Positions 23,517 to 33,454 of a stretch of DNA of 64,000 nucleotides are shown piece by piece. A model generated the notes under the pieces. That model did no database searches and had not been told where the DNA came from. It worked only from the letters and a program-made list of their open reading frames with translations. Made by a program: the position numbers and the translations under genes. Position 1 is the first letter of the stretch. Each line of letters begins with the position of its first letter. This DNA comes from Isoetes taiwanensis (taxonomy: Eukaryota > Streptophyta > Lycopodiopsida > Isoetales > Isoetaceae): contig JAJEKV010000095.1 of NCBI GenBank assembly GCA_021234155.1, positions 60,001 through 124,000 of the forward strand, read 5' to 3'.

Positions 23517-25030
23517 GGTGAAATGGGAAAGGGAAAAGGAAAAAGAAAGGGAAAATGGAGAAAAAAGGAAAAGGGAGGGGAAAAGGACAAAAGGAAAGGG
23601 AGAAAGAAAAAAAAGGGAAATAGGAAAATAAAAATAAAAAAGGAAAAAGGCGAGAATAGAAAAGGAAAGGGGGAAAAGGAGAAAAAGAAAAAAAATAAGT
23701 AGAAAGGGAAAGGGGGAGAAAATTATAAAGGGAAGGCAAAAAGGGCCAAAAGGAAAAGGGGAAGACAAAAGATTAGGAAAGGAAAGGGAAGGAAAAAGGG
23801 AGAAATAAGAAAAAGTGGAGAAAAGGGAAGAAAAAAAAGTGAAGGCAAAATAAGAGAGAAGGAAAAGGGGAAGACAACAAAGGGCGAGGAAAAAAAAAGA
23901 AAAAAAAGAAGAAAAAAAAAAAAATGGAGAAAGGGTTGGGAAAAAGGGTTAAAAAAGAAAGGGAAAAAAGAGAAAAGGAAAGGGCCAAGGGAGGGAAATG
24001 GAAGTGAAAAAAGGGAGGAAGAGAGAAAAGGATTGGGAGGAGGGATGAAAAGGGCCATTGGGGAAGGAAAAAAAAGGGAAGCAAAAGGAAGGGAAAGGGA
24101 AGAAGGAAAAAGGAAAAGGAAGGTGAAAAAAAGGGGGGAAAATAAAAAAAGAAGAACGGGAAAAATGGGGAGGGAGAAAATGAAAAATTGAGAAGGGAAA
24201 AAGAAAAGGAGAAAGACGAAAAGGAAAAAGGAGAAAAAAAAATAGAGTAGAAAGGGAAAGGGGAGGAGAAAATGATAAAAGGAAGACAAAAGGGCCAAAG
24301 GAAAGGGAAGGAAAAAGGAGAAATGAGAAAAAGTGGAGAAAAGGGGGAAAAAAAAGGGGGAAGGCAAAATGGTAGAAGGAAAAGAAGAAAAAAGGGCCAA
24401 AGGAAAAGGGAAGACAAAAGGGCGAGGAAGGAAAGGGGAAGGGAAAAGGGAAGGAAAAAAAAAGAGAAAAAAAAAAAGGTGGAGAAAGGGGTTGGGAAAA
24501 AGGGCTTAGGAAAAAAAGAAAGGGAAAGAGAAAAAGAAAAGGGCCAAGGGAGGGGAAATGGAAGGGAAAAAGGGAAGAGAAAAGGATTGGGAGAGGAGGA
24601 AAAGGGCCATTGAGAGAAAGGAAAAAGGGAAGCAAAAGGGGGAAGGGAAGGGAAGGAGGAAAAGGAAAAAAGGAAGGTGAAAAGAAAGGAGGGGAAAAAA
24701 AAGAAAAAGCGGGAAAAATGGGGAGAGAAAAATGAAAAAAAATTGAAGGGAAAAAGAAAAGGAGAATTGGCAAGCGAGAAAAGGGAAAACAGAAAAAAGG
24801 GGGGGGGAAGAAAGGGAAAAAGAAAACACAACGAAAAAAGAAAAAGTAAAGGGCAAAATGAAATGGGAGAAAAGGAAAGGGAAAAACATGAAAGGGGCAA
24901 AAACGTGAAAAGGGCAACGGAAGAAATGGGATAGTGGAAAAAGGTAAATGAGAAAATAGAAAAAGAAAGGAAGGAAAGAGGGGGGGAAAAATGGAAAGTA
25001 GAAAAAGGCAAAGGGGAAAGGGAAAAAACT
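23517..25030. repeat. Homopurine tract 1 (GGGAAA-rich), about 1.5 kb
   Basis: The plus strand is almost entirely A and G, with rare C or T, mostly in the punctuation GGGCCAAAGG or GGGCCATTG. Blocks recur at about 550-bp distance: GAAGACAAAA with AAAAGTGGAGAAAAGGG near 23760 and 24281, and GGGCCATTG near 24052 and 24605. The minus strand is therefore pyrimidine-only and yields long open frames rich in F, S, P and L that are composition artefacts. Confidence 0.95.
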
Positions 25031-25144
25031 TGGGGAACCTTGGGGGAATTGGGAAATGCGTTGAATGCTCTTAATTGTGCAATCTTAAAAATGTGAGTTC
25101 ATTTAACAATCGCTCCAATGTATCATTTATTGTTCCTAGCTATG

Positions 25145-25171
25145 CCCAGCAACGCTGGGCTCCATTTCTAG
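25145..25171 (+). other. Helitron 3' hairpin and CTAG terminus (element 2)
   Basis: Six-base stem CCCAGC/GCTGGG with AAC loop, then TCCATTT and CTAG. The match to 40535-40561 supports a shared family. Confidence 0.8.
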
Positions 25172-25312
25172 TAGGATTATAATGTTATACCGTAATTCTT
25201 GGATTGGATAAAGCCCTAATTTGAATGTCGAGATCATCTGAGTGCATCCGAAGGCAGAGATTTATTGCACGACTTACCACCACCATGATTGGTCATACTT
25301 TGATCTCTTAAG
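25172..25312. other. Spacer between the two purine tracts
   Basis: Ordinary mixed sequence with no feature; it separates the Helitron end from purine tract 2. Confidence 0.5.
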
Positions 25313-27150
25313 GAGAAAGTGTAAAGGGAAAAGGGAAGAAAGGAAAAGGGAAGAGACAAAAGAGAATGTGAAGGGCAAAAGGCACGAGAAAAGGGAGAAA
25401 AACAAAGGGAAAAAGGTGGGGATAAGAGAAGAAAGAAGAAAGAAGAAAGAAGGTGGGGAAAGAAGAAAGAAAAGGGGAGGGGGAAAAGGTACCTGGGGAA
25501 AGGGCACGAGGGAAAAGGGAAGAGATAAAGTGGTAAAGGGAAGAGAAAAAGGCACGTGGAAAAAAAGGAAGAAGGAAAAATTGAAGAAAGGGGAAAAGGG
25601 AGGAGAAAAAAGCATGGAAAAATTGAAGAAAAAAAGGGCATGGGAAAAGGGAGAAAGAGGAAAAAGGGAGAAAGAGGAAAAAGGAAGGGAAAAATGGCAT
25701 AGGAAAAGGAAAAAGAAAAGGAAAAGGAAAAGGAAAAGGAAAAGGAAAAGGAAAAGGAAAGGAGAAAGGAAAAAAGGAAAAAGGAAAAAAGGAAAAGGAA
25801 AAGGAAAAGGAAAAGGAAAAGGAAAAGGAAAAGGAAAAGGAAAAGGAAAAGGAAAAGGAAAAGGAAAAAGAGATAGGGAAATGGAAGGAAAAAAGCACGT
25901 CGAGAAAAGGGGAAGAGTAAAAGATTGGGAAAATGAGGAAGAGGGAAGGGAAAAGGGAGAACAAGAAAATGATGGGGAGAAGGGAAGAAATAAGGGAAAG
26001 TGAGAAGAAAGAAAAAGGAAAGGGAAAAGGGGGAAAGGGAACCTGAAAAAAAAGGCATGACAAAAAAGGAAAAAAGGGAAACAAGAAAAGGGAAGGGGGA
26101 AAGAGCATGAGAAAAAGGGAAGAGGAAAATGGCGGAGAAATAGAAAAAGAAAAGGAGAAAAAAAAGGGGAAAGAGAGAAAAGGTGGGGAAAAGAGGAAAA
26201 CGAGTGGAAAATAAGAAAAGAAAACAAATGTATGGGAAAAGGGAAAAGGAAAAGGAAAGGAAGGAAAAAGGGCACGAGGAAAGGATCGGGAAAGGAGGAA
26301 AAAAAAAAAAAAAATCCATTAGGAAGGGGAAATGGGAAGGGAAGCGGGGGAGGGGAGGAAAAAAGGGAAGAAAACATGGGAAAAGGAAAAGAGAAAAGAA
26401 AAAGAAAGGGGGAAAAGAAGAAAAAATCGCACGGGAAAAGGTGGGAAAGGGAGGAAAAGGAAAGCATAGGAAAAATGGAAAGAAGAAAGGGGTGGAAAAA
26501 AAGGGAAGGGAAAAAGGGCATAAGAGAAGAGAAATGGAAAAGAAAAAAGGAGGAAAAAGGGGAAAAAAGGGAGAGGGCACGGGAAAAAGAAAAGAGGAAA
26601 ATAGGAAAAGGGAAGAGAAAAAGGAAACATAGAAAAGGGGAAGGGAGAAAGGGTGAGGAGATGGGAAAAGGGAAGGTAAAAAGGGCATGGGAAACGGGAG
26701 GGAAAAAAGAAAAAAGGGAGGAGAAAAGGGCACCCAAAAAAAAAAAAAGGAAGAAGAGTGAAAATTTTGGGGAAATGGAGGGAAAAGATAAGGGAAAATA
26801 GGCATGGAAAAAAGCGAAAGACTAAAAGATTGAGGAAAAGGGAAGGCATGGAAAAAGGCTGGGGAAAAGAGAAGGCATGGAAAAAGGTGAAGGGAAGGGA
26901 GAAGGGCATGAAAAAAGAAGAAGGGAAGGGTGGGAAAAGGAGGAAAAGGAAAGGGAAAAAAGTTATCGGAAAAAGGGAAGAGGGAAAAGGGGAAGGAAAA
27001 GGGTGGGGGAAACAAAAGGAAACATATGTGAAAAAAGCGGGAAAAAAAAAGAAAAAGAAAAAATGTATAGAAAATAAAGAAAAAGGTGAAATATGGGATA
27101 GAGCAAAAGCAAAGGGGAAAGGGAAAATGAAAGGGAAAGGTATGGGGCTT
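25313..27150. repeat. Homopurine tract 2, about 1.84 kb, with (GGAAAA)n cores
   Basis: Nearly pure A/G on the plus strand. Perfect GGAAAA hexamer runs lie at about 25715-25760 and 25793-25868. Elsewhere a punctuation word GGCACG or GGCATG followed by GGAAAA recurs, often 45-60 bases apart (for example near 25502, 25550, 25611, 26464, 26517 and 26576), so the tract is a degenerate minisatellite. It resembles tract 1 but lies outside the Helitron. The 651-codon minus frame over it is an artefact of strand composition. Confidence 0.95.
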
Positions 27151-27815
27151 CTCTCCTTTGCAGCCCAAAACTTTTCTGAGGGCTCTCAACTAACTTACGC
27201 TTGGCTGAGTATCATACTAGTTAACAATTAAAGATTTGCGAGCTATTTGTAGTATCAAATATTTGACTGCTCATTTGCCATCCAATAACAGAAATGATTG
27301 CATATCTTTGCGGGAATGGCTTTAAGATCCTTTCTTGAAAAGCGGCTTCGCGAGAGATCCTTTTGTTAACTCATTCATACGGGTAAAGGCGGATAGTTAA
27401 AGGCGTTCTATAAATTGAAAAGAAGAAAGCTCTATTGCGTCTATAAAAGTCTGTAAGGGCCTATGTTATTCTTCACACCATCAAAGCCCAACATGCAACA
27501 TTTTATGGGATGCTAGTTAAATAAAAAGGGCAAATGGATCCAAAACAATACAGCCCCTCTGCCACAGATAACATAACACACATTAACATTTGGTACATTG
27601 AAAATGACAACAACGACCTAGTAACCAAGTTCAATATAAATATTGATGGTGAAATTGCTCCCAAAAGGAGGTCCCTCGGAACCGAGGGGAGGCATAACAT
27701 ACATTCACTTGAGAGAAGAAAAAAGGGTGATCAATCTTTGCAGGAAAAGTGCGAACTCCAACACACATGTCCAAGTTAGGCAACATGTTAACCTACATGT
27801 CTTTGAAATATGGAC
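27151..27815. other. Host-side flank of the TIR transposon, no gene
   Basis: Short frames (27534-27779 plus and others) without recognisable domains. It ends at the ATAA target duplication. Confidence 0.4.
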
Positions 27816-27819
27816 ATAA

Positions 27820-27880
27820 GGGTAAAAGAAAGCTAGGGTGTCTAAAAAAATGCCCTTACATTATGTGTAATGTAGGGCAT
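27820..27880 (+). repeat. Left TIR and subterminal palindrome
   Basis: The TIR occupies 27820-27843. An imperfect hairpin ATGCCCTTACATTA...TAATGTAGGGCAT follows at 27850-27880. The right end also has a palindrome directly inside the TIR. Confidence 0.85.
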
Positions 27881-29157
27881 GTAAATTCCGTTTTTTGATA
27901 TTTTTGAATTTTAGTTAGTTGGGATATGTAATGATTAGGGTAGCCACGTCGGCAATTCAAAATTATGAGTGGCAAGTGGTAAACGAGCGGACCTTCATTG
28001 CAATTTTTAGGAGGAGAGATGGCGAAGTGTTTTCTGTTTAGGAAAAAAAATTTGCATAGATTCAATTTTTTGTGTTTGTAGTGATCAGCGAAGTAATTAT
28101 TTGTAACTATTCTTCTTCCTCGAAATCCTTGCCCAAATCAAGCAATGGATGCCTTTGCCTCGGAAGTCACCGATTAAACAAAAATTTGAAAATAGCGATT
28201 CTAGCAAGAAAGAAAAAAAACAAAGGAAGGTTCAAACCGGAACGAAGGGGCCAAAAGAAGACTTATTTGTGAAGAACCCATTTGTTGTGGGAAGCAAAAG
28301 CATGTAAGATGTGTCAATGCGGATGAAATTTTTTCGGTTACAAGAGATAATGGGCGGCAGTGGGGGGCCCAAAGACATCACGGGGGGTTCAAAAGAATCT
28401 GGCGTGAAGCGAGTGGTGAACTTCTACAAACATTATGAAATTGTTTTTGGTAGCGGGGAGGTCACAAATATGCCATGTACACGAGTACTTTGCTTCGTGC
28501 ATTTGCCCTTCAATTGACGAGGTAAAAAAGTAGATTGGGATACTTTTTAAAGTTTTGGCAAAAGATTTGGCAAAGGGAGGGGCAAAAGAATCTGCTATTA
28601 CGAGGAAATTGGGACCTCTAAATCCACATCAAGGTTCCTAAATTTCAGCAAAAGGATTTTACCCTAAGGAAGAGCTTGAATTTCTTGAAACTCATTTGCG
28701 GCGGTGTCATGGAGAGTTAATGCTTGGCACATCAAGGTTGAAGAAGCGAAAATCCGTGACAATTGCGTGACAATATAAATAAGATTTGGGAAGAAAGGAT
28801 GCACATGAAGAGGGACCTATACCAGTTACAAGAAGACATCAATAGTGTTCTCGGCGGCGCTAAAGCGAGGAATTATCAACATCAAGGCTGTGTGCGGCGG
28901 GGAGGTTGACCTTTTGATGAGGGATAGAACCGGGAAGGAAGAAATCTTGAAGAATTCGGGAGCCATTGGAGAAAGCCACCATTCGGGAGAAGGAGTTATG
29001 TGAAAAAGGGTTGCGAGAACTTGAGGAGGCCCACAAAGTTCCGGTTTGAGTCTTGCGGGGCGACGATGATATGCATAAGTACATGATGCATTACGCGGCC
29101 GATTCTCCTTCAAAGCCCAAAACAAGCTTAGTGATCTCTCGGCTGAAGAAAAATTCA

Positions 29158-29250
29158 TATCGTGCATGGATGTGTGTTTTTGCGAGAATGGCTTTGCTAA
29201 TAATGAACCTATCCTAGTTGCTCCATGCGAGCATTCATTTCATATCTTTG
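29158..29250 (+). pseudogene. RING-like zinc-binding fragment (transposon cargo)
   Basis: One frame reads CMDVCFCENG, then twelve residues, then ILVAPCEHSFHIF. The C-x-C and PC-x-H-x-FH pattern resembles half of a RING finger as found in E3 ubiquitin ligases. The flanking frames are interrupted and the final Cys pair is not evident. It lies on the same strand as, and upstream of, the Ulp1-like segment and may be part of the same decayed gene. Confidence 0.4.
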
Positions 29251-31154
29251 TTTCTCATATTCTATTTCTTTTGGACTATCGCCTTAAGAGCATGCAAATG
29301 GGGCGATAACATTTCAAAGACCTTGGGTGTGTACAACTCGGAGAAAGCGGTATTTCATGATTTATGTTCAATTTCGCACCCAAGATTACCGCAATGTAGA
29401 ATCCATTTACATGTAGAATCCATTTACACGTAGATTCTTGCACTTAAGGTTTTGCCAGCATGTAAGGAGTGTCTTGGTTATTTTATACTTATAGTTCCTT
29501 GGCTTGCATGTCATACATATATGTGTTTCTTACATACATGTTGTACATTCACGGTGTAGGGTCCTAAATGTAGAACTTAAATACATAAAATTAGGAGTTG
29601 TGTCTTTGAGTTTTTGTGGCGAGAACATTTAGAGGTATTTTATGTTTCGTCTCGATGTGTACATGTGCATACATTGGAGCATTCATGTACATTACATGTA
29701 CATTCCATCGGATAAATAGTTTGTTTACATATGTATGTACTCAAAGTACTTCAATGTAGATCGAGTTCTAGTAATATGTACTGACTATTGATATGTACAG
29801 AAACAGTTAAGACCGATTAGTTTGAGGCGATATCGATTGTTATGTGATTTATTTTCGAGCTTCAAAGTGCCAAAAAACTCTTGAGCGAAATTACACCACG
29901 ATCAGGTGGCTTGTTTTCAAATTCTATTTGCATTGTGTCGAGGAGGAAGCAATTTCTTATTCTTGGTTCGGTTTTCACGGTTTTGAGGTTCCAAAGAAAA
30001 TTGAGGTGCAAAGATGTGGCGAGGGAAAGAAAGTAAATGATTGAAGGAAAAAAAGCAAAATCACTATTCTGCCGGTGAAAGGATGAGGTTGAGAGGAAAC
30101 GCCAGTGCATGGTGACATTCAGTTATGGCGGGAACTCGAGAGATTGAGGGGGCGGGCTAAGGCCACATCTTCAAAAGTAAAGGCGGCGGAAAATGTGACT
30201 CCAAAGAAGAACTCCACGCCTAAAAGCCACTGAAGAAGATAATTGAAGCGGTAGAAACAGGTAAGAAAAGCATTTTATTTCAAAGTGTGGCCGGTGAGAA
30301 ATCCATGACATCCTATGTTTACGTGTCCTAATGAAGAGGAATATTAGAGCATCAAGATGTTGGCGCGAATACTTTTAAGTTTGTGTCAAATATTGCTCGA
30401 CATAGCAAAGGGCATTTGAAATTCGACAATGAGAAATCGAGAAGAGGTTGCTTGGGAGCGAGGATTCGGACCTAATAAGAATCCGAGTGAGGAAACCAAA
30501 AAAGTAGGGAAGGAAATGGATCTGACCTCAGAAAACAAGATGCTCGAGAGAAAGAGAAGAATGATCTCTGGTAACTTGATCTACATTTCTTACATTTTTT
30601 TTCTACATCTAGTATCCAAGTAAAAAACTTTAAAATAATATGGATAGTAGTAGGCGAATGTAGATGATTTGTGTAAATGTGCGGTCATTGAACCCGGCTG
30701 CGGTTACGAATACAGCCATACGATGCCTTCTTTGAACAGAATGATGAAGCTCAAGAAGGCAAGGATTTTCCGGGATCTTTGCAAGAAATGGAGTGTTATT
30801 TATTTGAACAAGATGTCTTTGGACATGGATGTGGGGAAATTTTCCACCAGGCATGTGGATATGTATGCCAGTCTTGGACTTTGAACTTGTTCATTTGTAT
30901 GTGTAAGTCAAGTTTAGTAATTGTATCCTTTTCAACTTGTTATAGGTACCTGCGGCTCGTGTTCGGATGATAAGAAGGCCGGCGTTTGGTTCTTCCTCAG
31001 GGACGACTTCATGGAATTTGCGGCATGGGCCAAGGCAAGCGAAAAAGATAAATCTATGGCAGCCTCCGGCGTGGAAAGAGATATTGTAAAGGTAGCTCTT
31101 TGGGGATAAATTGGCTGAAGTGCGAGGCGGATCATGATTCCAATGCTATGTAGG

Positions 31155-31560
31155 GATTCTTGAACATCACACTTTGGCCATCTTCAACATGGCACTTACT
31201 AAGAGTAAGAACACCATCAACATTGGATCTTCAATTCTGCCAGAGGACATTGGCGTTGACATGCTTGCACTTAAGAGGTTTTTGTATTTCACATCTCCTT
31301 TTATTAATATTGAGTAGATTGGATACCATGTTAGCGGCTTCTTTCATTCATTTGCTACAAAATAGATCCGGTCTTTTGAGGGCTCCATATCCTCACTATG
31401 GCAGCGGTTGTGTCAGTGTCCCACTTTTTGAAGCATGGACAAAATCCTTCACCGGTTAGAAGATTCATAAGTGTCCCTGGCCCGAGAAAGATGGGGATTC
31501 ATGTGGCCTCTATGTTGCGGCTTATATCGCGAAGTTTATAGACACAATCGTGTGTGGTAA
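31155..31560 (+). pseudogene. Ulp1-type SUMO/ubiquitin-like protease (C48), decayed
   Basis: The C-terminal catalytic region is legible: WPEKDGDSCGLYVAAYIAKF with the nucleophile Cys codon at 31502-31504, the classic D-S/G-C-G pattern of C48 peptidases. About 110 codons upstream a histidine block EHHTLAIFNMA corresponds to the family's catalytic H-W-T-L segment. Stops and frameshifts separate the two. Ulp1-like genes are frequent passengers of plant Mutator and CACTA elements, so presence in this transposon is plausible cargo rather than host sequence. Confidence 0.72.
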
Positions 31561-31924
31561 AACTACCAATGTGAGTGTCTCACTTCTTTTGTCTTGCAAA
31601 CAAATGGTTTTTAATACTTATTATGTAAGTATTGTTGTCACATTTCAGATTACCGGCTGGTTCTTGACAAAGTATGCATCGATCGTCGTGATGTTCTCAC
31701 CAGAGCACTACTTCGGGGAGTTAGACCACATTCAAATGGGACCGAACCTATTAGACCACACGGTACTAATAAATGTGGCTGAGAAATGACCTCTCCCTAT
31801 TGTCAGCTAAACACTATTTGATTATAAAATACACATTTTTTCATTGAATTTGAATACAATCTTTTTATTCAACTCCACCATATTTTATTGATAAATTGCA
31901 TGTTCTTTCATATCAGGTGTACCG

Positions 31925-32510
31925 AAAAGGTTGATAGTGTTTGATATCAATAATGTTTTGGCAAAACAAATACATAGGACTTTGGTATCAGATGATCAGC
32001 TAGTTGGAAATTATGACATAATAGGCAAGAAAGTGTTGTTTTTAAGGCCCCACCTAGGCAATTCGGAATTTGTATTTGAACACTTTGAAGTAGGAATATG
32101 GTCATCAATAGCTCCATGGAACCTATCAAGAGTAGTGGATAAAATGTTGACAATGATGCGGATATAAGGGACTTAAGGTTCACCTTTGATGGAAGCCTTG
32201 TTTGGAGCTGCCTTTCCGGATTGCAGCAAGTGAAGATAAACCTTTGTATCTGAAGCCAATTGAGTTTATATACGAGAAGTATCCAGACAGGAATGACAGA
32301 CACTAATAGTAGAGGCGACTCAGAGTACAAGATGCTCTTCAATCCCAACGAAAATTGCATATGCCCACCTTCATGGCGGGGAAAGTGATGTTGAAGACAC
32401 AGTCTCTTGACTTCACGAAACCATGGCTAGAGGGTTTGTTGATAGCACTGAGACACGCAATAGTATGTGAAGCGAGAATCCTTTACGCAATCCATCCGAT
32501 GTACTAACAA
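31925..32510 (+). pseudogene. FCP1/NIF-like HAD phosphatase, frameshifted
   Basis: The N-terminal part (31928-32165) reads RLIVFDINNVLA, then GKKVLFLRP and FEHFEVGIWSSIAPWNLSRV. This is the FCP1-homology HAD core with the nucleophile Asp in FDIN and the following xGxWS motif; canonical family members have D-x-D/N. Later frames give SEDKPLYLKPIEFIYEKYPD and SEYKMLFNPNE, matching the family's K-P-L and D-S-x-Y-K-x-L-x-N-P motifs, then KPWLEGLL near the end. At least two frameshifts break it. In plants such proteins are small nuclear or cytosolic phosphatases. It lies directly downstream of the Ulp1-like segment on the same strand. Confidence 0.75.
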
Positions 32511-32854
32511 CTTGGCTGTTTGGAGGCAAATGCTTTGAGGGGCTCTGAGGGACAGAGATGGCATGTCGAACTATGGACAAAGCTGCAAAGTAACATATTA
32601 AAAGCAGCGGAGAATAGTAATATGCGGCTTCACCCGAGGCGTGACCCAGTTTTGAATGTAAATTAATGTTAATATAAAACATGAACAACAGGACTTGTAT
32701 ATATTGGCATCATATATGATATGACCGGGTTGTATATCTTGTGATATGTAATACAAGAGTTTTTGTCTCCATACATGTTCCACTTTTACGCTTTGTTTCA
32801 TGAATCAAAAGAAAAAGCTATTGATATCCATTATAGCAGGAACAAGTTCACTGA

Positions 32855-33404
32855 GACTAGTTTAACTTCTTCATGCAACAATTGATGAACATTTTGTACT
32901 TTTCGATATACATTGTGCTTGGAAACGAGAAGATATTGTGTGATACTGAAATTTAAGTATCAAAATGCACTTCATTAAAAATAAGTAAAAAATAAGTAAT
33001 TAAGAAAAAACTTGCGACAGAATCGCTAGTTTTCTCAACATAACACTGGACTAGTTTAACTTCTTCATGCAACAATTGATAAACATTTTGTACTTTTCGA
33101 TATACATTGTGCTTGGAAAGCGAGAAGATATTGTGTGATCTTGAAATTTAAGTATCAAAATGCACATCAGTTAAAAAATAAGTAAATAAGAAAAACTTGC
33201 AGCAATCGACTAGTTTTCTCAACATAACCTGAGACTAGTTTAACTTCTTCATGCAACAATTGATAAACATTTTGTACTTTCTGATATACATTTTGCTTGG
33301 TCACGAAGATATTACGTGATATGATGAAGTATCAAAATGCGCCAGATTAAAAATAAGTAAAAATAACAAAAACTTACAGCAATCGACTAGTTTTCTCAAC
33401 ATAA
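32855..33404. repeat. Three tandem copies of a 172-194-bp repeat
   Basis: Copies start with GACTAGTTTAACTTCTTCAT at 32855, 33049 and 33233. Each ends with a phrase near CTAGTTTTCTCAACATAAC. They lie between the convergent 3' ends of the cargo genes and the transposase gene. Copies differ by small indels. Confidence 0.92.
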
Positions 33405-33454
33405 CAGAAGATGATGGCAAATATGAAAGTTCTTTTACAGAACTTAGTCATGTG

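Larger units (their letters stand above)
23383..25171 (+). mobile_element. Helitron-like element 2 (non-autonomous), purine-filled
   Basis: The 3' end has the Helitron signature: a hairpin CCCAGC-AAC-GCTGGG (25145-25159), eight bases, then CTAG (25168-25171) followed by T. The same end (CCCAGCAACGCTGGG, CTAGTAGG) terminates the independently proven insertion at 37924-40561, so this is a second member of one family. The 5' end is proposed at TCTTTATATAATAAA, preceded by A as expected for A^T insertion, but is less secure. There is no Rep/helicase gene; the interior is almost wholly a purine tract. Confidence 0.7.

Noticed and set aside
25715-25868. Telomere-like repeat
   Set aside because: The unit GGAAAA is not a known telomere repeat; it is a local expansion within a purine tract.
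23494-27189. Long minus-strand open frames (up to 651 codons) rich in Phe, Pro, Ser and Leu over the purine tracts
   Set aside because: A pyrimidine-only strand cannot contain TAA, TAG or TGA, so long frames are automatic. All three minus frames and the plus frames are open at once, and no domain or start context exists.
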